Positions 5,711-8,660 of a DNA stretch of 8,660 bases are shown piece after piece. A program made the position numbers and the translations under genes. Location: NCBI GenBank assembly GCA_009923125.1, contig RFUD01000079.1:1-8660 (forward strand), in the 5' to 3' direction. Within the stretch, counting starts at the first letter, position 1, and each line of letters starts with the position of its first letter. The notes under the pieces are model-generated. The model was not told where the DNA came from and ran no database searches. It saw only the letters and a list, made by a program, of their open reading frames with translations. The stretch comes from Planctomycetia bacterium (GTDB lineage Bacteria; Planctomycetota; Planctomycetia; Pirellulales; UBA1268).

Positions 5711-7075
5711 ATGTCCGACACCTTGATCGTGAGCGTTTCAGGTCTGCGCGGCGTCGTGGGGACGTCGCTCACCCCCGATGTGGCGGTGCGGTATGCGGCC
5801 GCGTTCGCCGAGACGCTCCCGCCGGGGCCGATCGCGATCGGCCGCGACGGTCGGACACACGGGCCCCTCTTCGCCGCAACGCTGCGCGAGTTTTTCAGCG
5901 CGGCCGGACGCGACGTGATCGACTGTGGCGTGGCGGCCACGCCCACCGTCGGGATCGTCGTGCGCGAGGAACGGGCGGTCGGCGGCATCCAGATCTCCGC
6001 GAGCCACAATCCTCCGCAGTACAACGGCCTGAAGCTCTTCTCGGCCGCCGGACGTGTGCTGCCGGCGGCGGCCGGAGCCGTCGTGCTCGAGCGGTTCCGC
6101 GTCCCGTCGGACCGCGTGGCGGCGGGCGGCACGCCGCGCGGGGCCGTGCGGGAGATCGACGGCGGACCGGCGCACGTGCGGTTGGTGGCCGCCACGATCG
6201 ACGTGGAGGCGATCCGTCGGCGTCGGCCGCGGGTCTGGCTCGATGCCGGCCACGGCGCCGGCAGCCGGGCGGCCAGGCTCCTGTTCGAGCATCTGGGGTG
6301 CGATTATCTCATCGAAGGCGGACAGCCCGACGGCCTGTTCGAGCATCCGCCGGAACCGACGGCCGAGAATCTCGCCGCCATGCTGCCGCGGATCCGGCAC
6401 CAGCGGGCCGACGTGGGATTTTTTCAGGATCCCGACGCCGACCGGCTGGCGATCGCCACCGCGGCCGGCGATTACGTCGGCGAGGAGGCGACGCTCGCGC
6501 TGTGCGCGGAGGCGGTACTCGCGAAGACGCCGGGGCCGATCGTGGTGAACTGCTCCACCAGCGGCATGACGGCCGCGATCGCCGCCCGGCACGGCGTGCC
6601 CTGTCACGTGTCGGCCGTGGGCGAGGCGAACGTCGTGGACGGGATGCTCGCGACGCACGCCGTGCTCGGCGGCGAGGGGAACGGCGGAGTGATCGACCCG
6701 CGGGTCGTGCTCGTCCGCGACAGCCTGGTGGCGATGGCGCTGGTTCTCGAACGGCTGGCCACGGCCGCCCCCGGCTCCACGCTGGCGGACCTCGCCGCCG
6801 CGCTCCCCCGCCTGGTGATGAAGAAGACGAAGATCGATCTCGCGCCGGACGTGCAGGGTGCGGCCCTCGCCGCCGGGCTCGACCGCATCGAGCGCGCGTT
6901 TCCGGAAGGGCGGGCCGGCCGGCTCGACGGGTTGCGGCTCGATTTTGCCGGTGGCTGGCTGCTCGTGCGGGCCAGCAACACCGAGCCGATCGTGCGGCTC
7001 GTCGCCGAAGCCGACACCGAGGCCGCCGTGGATGACGCCCTGGCCCGCGCCCGCAACTCGCTGCTCGGGCGGTAG
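5711..7075 (+). CDS. glmM: GlmM/ManB-type phosphohexomutase (probable phosphoglucosamine mutase)
   Basis: Probable conversion of glucosamine-6-phosphate to glucosamine-1-phosphate for UDP-GlcNAc synthesis. The 454-residue product has SGLRGVVG (10-17), SASHNPPQYNGLK (96-108) with phosphoserine S98, the metal loop DPDADR (240-245), the sugar-recognition loop GEGNGG (321-326), and RASNTEPIVR (420-429) at the phosphate-binding end; length is normal for the family. The GEGNGG loop, rather than the GEQSGH of E. coli-type GlmM, and SASHNPPQYNG fit the branch annotated as phosphoglucosamine/phosphomannomutase in archaea and planctomycetes, so phosphomannomutase or phosphoglucomutase activity is an alternative. 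ATG 5711 places the first loop at the usual distance; the open frame extends upstream but across the divergent gene. There is no Shine-Dalgarno, and TATACT ends 10 nt before the ATG. It is followed after 119 bp by the ECF sigma gene. Confidence 0.88.
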   Translation: MSDTLIVSVSGLRGVVGTSLTPDVAVRYAAAFAETLPPGPIAIGRDGRTHGPLFAATLREFFSAAGRDVIDCGVAATPTVGIVVREERAVGGIQISASHNPPQYNGLKLFSAAGRVLPAAAGAVVLERFRVPSDRVAAGGTPRGAVREIDGGPAHVRLVAATIDVEAIRRRRPRVWLDAGHGAGSRAARLLFEHLGCDYLIEGGQPDGLFEHPPEPTAENLAAMLPRIRHQRADVGFFQDPDADRLAIATAAGDYVGEEATLALCAEAVLAKTPGPIVVNCSTSGMTAAIAARHGVPCHVSAVGEANVVDGMLATHAVLGGEGNGGVIDPRVVLVRDSLVAMALVLERLATAAPGSTLADLAAALPRLVMKKTKIDLAPDVQGAALAAGLDRIERAFPEGRAGRLDGLRLDFAGGWLLVRASNTEPIVRLVAEADTEAAVDDALARARNSLLGR

Positions 7076-7194
7076 TCGTCGTGCGGGGCATGCGTTCCGC
7101 TCGCCATCCGGGGCCGAAACGGCCGCGGCACGAACGGCCGCCGCGACTGCCCGCGACGGCCGGAACGATCCCCCGCTAGGCTGCGGGCTCGACC
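7076..7194 (+). promoter_or_regulatory. Leader region of the ECF sigma gene with direct repeats and a candidate -10
   Basis: This 119-bp gap holds three copies of ACGGCCG (7119-7125, 7134-7140, 7156-7162), a small hairpin GGCCG-AAA-CGGCC (7112-7124) without a T-run, and TAGGCT (7177-7182) 12 nt before the sigma ATG. GGAAC (7162-7166), the core of many ECF -35 elements, overlaps the last repeat, which would allow autoregulation, but no matching ECF -10 is obvious. No Shine-Dalgarno precedes the ATG. Short GC-rich repeats are expected by chance at this base composition. Confidence 0.3.
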
Positions 7195-7818
7195 ATGGCA
7201 CCGCGCACGCCCCCCGACACGTCCGACATCGACGGGCTCGCCACCCTCACCGACGAGGCGCTCGCCGCGCAGACGGCCCGCGAGGGCTCCGACGGCGCCG
7301 CGTTCACGGCCCTCATGGAGCGGCATCGCGAGACGGTGTGGCGGGTGTGCTGGCGGCTGATGGGCAGCGCGCACGACGCCGAGGACGCCGCCCAGGAGGT
7401 GTTCGTGAGGCTGTTTTTCGACCGCGGCAGGTTCGCCGGCCGTTCGAGCTATTCGACATGGCTGCACGGCGTCGCGATCCGCACCTGCCTGACCCTGCGG
7501 CGGTCACGATCGCGCCGCCGCCGCCGCGAGGAGCCGGGCGGGGGTGAGCAGATCGAGAGCCAGGCCACGCGCCAGCCCGACGCCACGGCGGCCGTCGATG
7601 CCGCGCACGACATCACGCGGATGCTGGCCGGGCTCGACGAGGAGGATCGCGCGCTGGTGCTGATGAAGTTCGCCGAAGGCCACGACTACGAGCGACTGGC
7701 GGAGATGTTCGACTCGACCCCGGGCGCGCTGCGGATGCGGGTCAGTCGGATCCGCGACCGGCTGGCGACGCAGGCGGGCCGAATGTCTGGCGGGACCACC
7801 GGAGGGAGGGGGCGATGA
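7195..7818 (+). CDS. ECF-family RNA polymerase sigma-70 factor
   Basis: An alternative sigma factor directing RNA polymerase to a stress or envelope regulon. The 207-residue product has sigma region 2 (about 36-104) with the core-binding DAEDAAQEVFVRLF (61-74) and the -10 recognition segment SSYSTWLHGVAIRTCLTLRR (84-103). A basic, Gly-rich linker (104-135) follows, including an unbroken Arg run (RSRRRRRREE region). Sigma region 4 (about 140-192) is a helix-turn-helix with VLMKFAEGHDYERLAEMFDSTPGALRMRVSRIRDRL. Regions 1.2 and 3 are absent, as in the ECF class. The 30-residue N-terminus before region 2 and the tail after 192 are ordinary. ATG 7195 is the first start giving a full region 2. The stop overlaps the next start (ATGA), so the two are translationally coupled, and the partner is the likely regulator. 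Confidence 0.95.
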   Translation: MAPRTPPDTSDIDGLATLTDEALAAQTAREGSDGAAFTALMERHRETVWRVCWRLMGSAHDAEDAAQEVFVRLFFDRGRFAGRSSYSTWLHGVAIRTCLTLRRSRSRRRRREEPGGGEQIESQATRQPDATAAVDAAHDITRMLAGLDEEDRALVLMKFAEGHDYERLAEMFDSTPGALRMRVSRIRDRLATQAGRMSGGTTGGRGR

Positions 7819-8105
7819 ACGGCCGCGAACACCACGCAGAAGCCCGGGACGACGGCGGCGAGGATCCGCTCGACACGCTGGAGCAACTCGCCGCGATCCG
7901 GGTGCCGCCTGTCCCGGCGGCGAAGACCTTCACGGCGGGGGTGCGGCGGAAACTCCTCCCGCGGTTGCTCGCGCTCCACGTCCTCGAGTTCGCCTGCGGC
8001 GCGACCACCTGGGCGCTGGTGCACATGGCGGCGGCCCTGTCGGCGGCCGTGCAATACACGCTCACCGGCCGCTGGCCCGAACGCCGTCGCGAGCGGCGGC
8101 GCTGA
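7815..8105 (+). CDS. Small hydrophobic protein coupled to the ECF sigma factor (putative anti-sigma partner)
   Basis: 96 residues. The start overlaps the sigma stop by ATGA and follows a very strong purine ribosome binding site (7801-7812), unlike other starts here. The N-terminus is acidic (residues 5-20). Residues 16-50 (DPLDTLEQLAAIRVPPVPAAK, then AGVRRKLLPRLL) resemble the short N-terminal segment of membrane-linked anti-sigma proteins, in which a Pro-rich stretch precedes an Arg-rich helix. Residues 47-83 are hydrophobic or amphipathic, with R50, H55, E58 and H70 interspersed, so this may be a membrane-surface helix pair rather than a clean transmembrane span. The tail is GRWPERRRERRR. 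The zinc-binding HxxxCxxC motif of ZAS anti-sigma factors is absent; C61 is the only Cys. The anti-sigma role is inferred from the overlap and from similar small genes after planctomycete ECF sigmas, not from a recognised domain. Confidence 0.75.
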   Translation: MNGREHHAEARDDGGEDPLDTLEQLAAIRVPPVPAAKTFTAGVRRKLLPRLLALHVLEFACGATTWALVHMAAALSAAVQYTLTGRWPERRRERRR

Positions 8106-8115
8106 CACCCGCGGC

Positions 8116-8143
8116 CGCCGGAATCGGCGAAAAAATTTTTTTG
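8116..8143 (+). terminator. Candidate intrinsic terminator after the sigma operon
   Basis: A 5-bp GC stem, CGCCG (8116-8120) and CGGCG (8125-8129) with a GAAT loop, is followed by A6 then T7 (8130-8142), starting 11 nt after the stop of the small gene. The A/T tract can extend the structure or act as the U-run, and works similarly on both strands. The stem is short, so efficiency is uncertain. This is the most AT-rich spot in an otherwise GC-rich gap (8106-8278). Confidence 0.45.
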
Positions 8144-8200
8144 TTGCGCGGTGACGGCGGGCGGCAACTCACTGTGTGGCGGTCGAGATGGCCGCCGCCG

Positions 8201-8230
8201 AAAAACACCCGCCGGCGTGGCGCCGGCGGG
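8201..8230 (-). terminator. Perfect 10-bp GC hairpin with a T-run on the minus-strand side
   Basis: CCCGCCGGCG (8208-8217) and CGCCGGCGGG (8221-8230) pair perfectly around the loop TGG. Read on the minus strand, the stem is followed by TGTTTTT (complement of 8201-8207), the layout of an intrinsic terminator. On the plus strand no T-run follows, so in that direction it would be a stable leader stem about 48 nt before the channel gene. No minus-strand gene is visible immediately to the right, so it may block antisense transcription. Confidence 0.45.
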
Positions 8231-8278
8231 GCAGGACGTGGTTCGGACGACCAGGGACGGGTTTTCAGGGGAGATGCG

Positions 8279-8660
8279 ATGAACGATTTCACGAAAGTTG
8301 GGCAGACGGCCGCGGAGACCGTCAACGTGTCGAGGCAGGCGCTCGTGGACAGCTTCACCCAGGCGTGGAGCCAGGTGATCCTGCTGGCGCCGAAGGTGGT
8401 GGCGATGGCGGTGGTGCTGGTGGTGGGGTACGTCGTGGCCCGCTGGGTGGGCGGCGTGATCGCCGTGGTCAGCGAGAAGATCGGGCTGCAGACGGCCGCC
8501 GAGAAGAGCGGCCTGGCGCAGAGCATGAACGACGTCGGCATCCGCCGGCCGCTGCCGACGATCGTCGGTGGCATCGTGTTCTGGCTGTTGATGTGCGTGT
8601 TCACGATGGCGGCCTTCAACATCCTCGGGCTCGACAGCATCTCCAACGCGATGGGCGAGG
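8279..8660 (+). CDS. Mechanosensitive ion channel family protein with conserved TM-helix domain (partial, C-terminus off the right edge)
   Basis: The first 127 residues of a probable small-conductance mechanosensitive (MscS-like) membrane protein that relieves turgor. After a short amphipathic N-terminus there is a TM helix at about 34-60 (VILLAPKVVAMAVVLVVGYV region), followed by VARWVGGVIAVVSEKIGLQTAAEKSGL, matching the 'conserved TM helix' pattern in which a membrane span ending in an aromatic/Arg pair is followed by an amphipathic helix and a (D/Q)xxxEKxGL-like turn. A second span begins near residue 95 (IVGGIVFWLLMCVFTMAAF). This resembles the CmpX-like channels; the MscS beta domain and pore helix would lie beyond the window, so the subclass is not certain. 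ATG 8279 is supported by AGGGGAG (8267-8273) 5 nt upstream; an out-of-frame ATG at 8274 is ignored. It is probably transcribed separately from the sigma operon, 173 bp upstream. Confidence 0.85.
   Translation, partial: MNDFTKVGQTAAETVNVSRQALVDSFTQAWSQVILLAPKVVAMAVVLVVGYVVARWVGGVIAVVSEKIGLQTAAEKSGLAQSMNDVGIRRPLPTIVGGIVFWLLMCVFTMAAFNILGLDSISNAMGE

Overview
The window is high-GC DNA (around 70% by eye) with tightly packed genes on both strands. The gene content points to a planctomycete, most likely Pirellulales-like: a Tat-exported DUF1501 protein, a secreted-type sulfatase, an ECF sigma factor overlapping a small membrane-associated partner gene, and few Shine-Dalgarno (SD) sequences. This assignment is inferred from protein families; there is no rRNA or other taxonomic marker in the window.

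Left to right: (1) the 5' part of a DUF1501 gene on the minus strand, running off the left edge; (2) uvrC on the minus strand, complete but without the usual C-terminal helix-hairpin-helix domain; (3) a sulfatase gene on the plus strand, divergent from uvrC across 72 bp, whose product keeps the Cys-x-Pro-x-Arg active-site signature but lacks the N-terminal Asp-Asp metal-binding segment; (4) a 616-residue phosphoglucomutase/phosphomannomutase on the minus strand, convergent with the sulfatase; (5) a 454-residue GlmM-type phosphohexomutase on the plus strand, divergent from gene 4 across 76 bp; (6) an ECF sigma-70 factor and a 96-residue putative anti-sigma or membrane partner, overlapping by ATGA; (7) the start of a mechanosensitive-channel family gene, cut by the right edge.

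Functionally the window is mixed: DNA repair (uvrC), sugar-phosphate interconversion feeding glycogen and amino-sugar or envelope precursors (the two mutases), extracytoplasmic signalling (ECF module), osmotic protection (channel), and degradation or surface functions (sulfatase, DUF1501). No mobile element, CRISPR array, tRNA or rRNA was recognised, and no gap exceeds 300 bp. I do not see a clear new multi-gene system. The points most worth checking are the sulfatase missing half of its metal site, the short UvrC, AT-rich boxes in both divergent gaps that read as -10 elements on both strands, and the sigma/partner pair.
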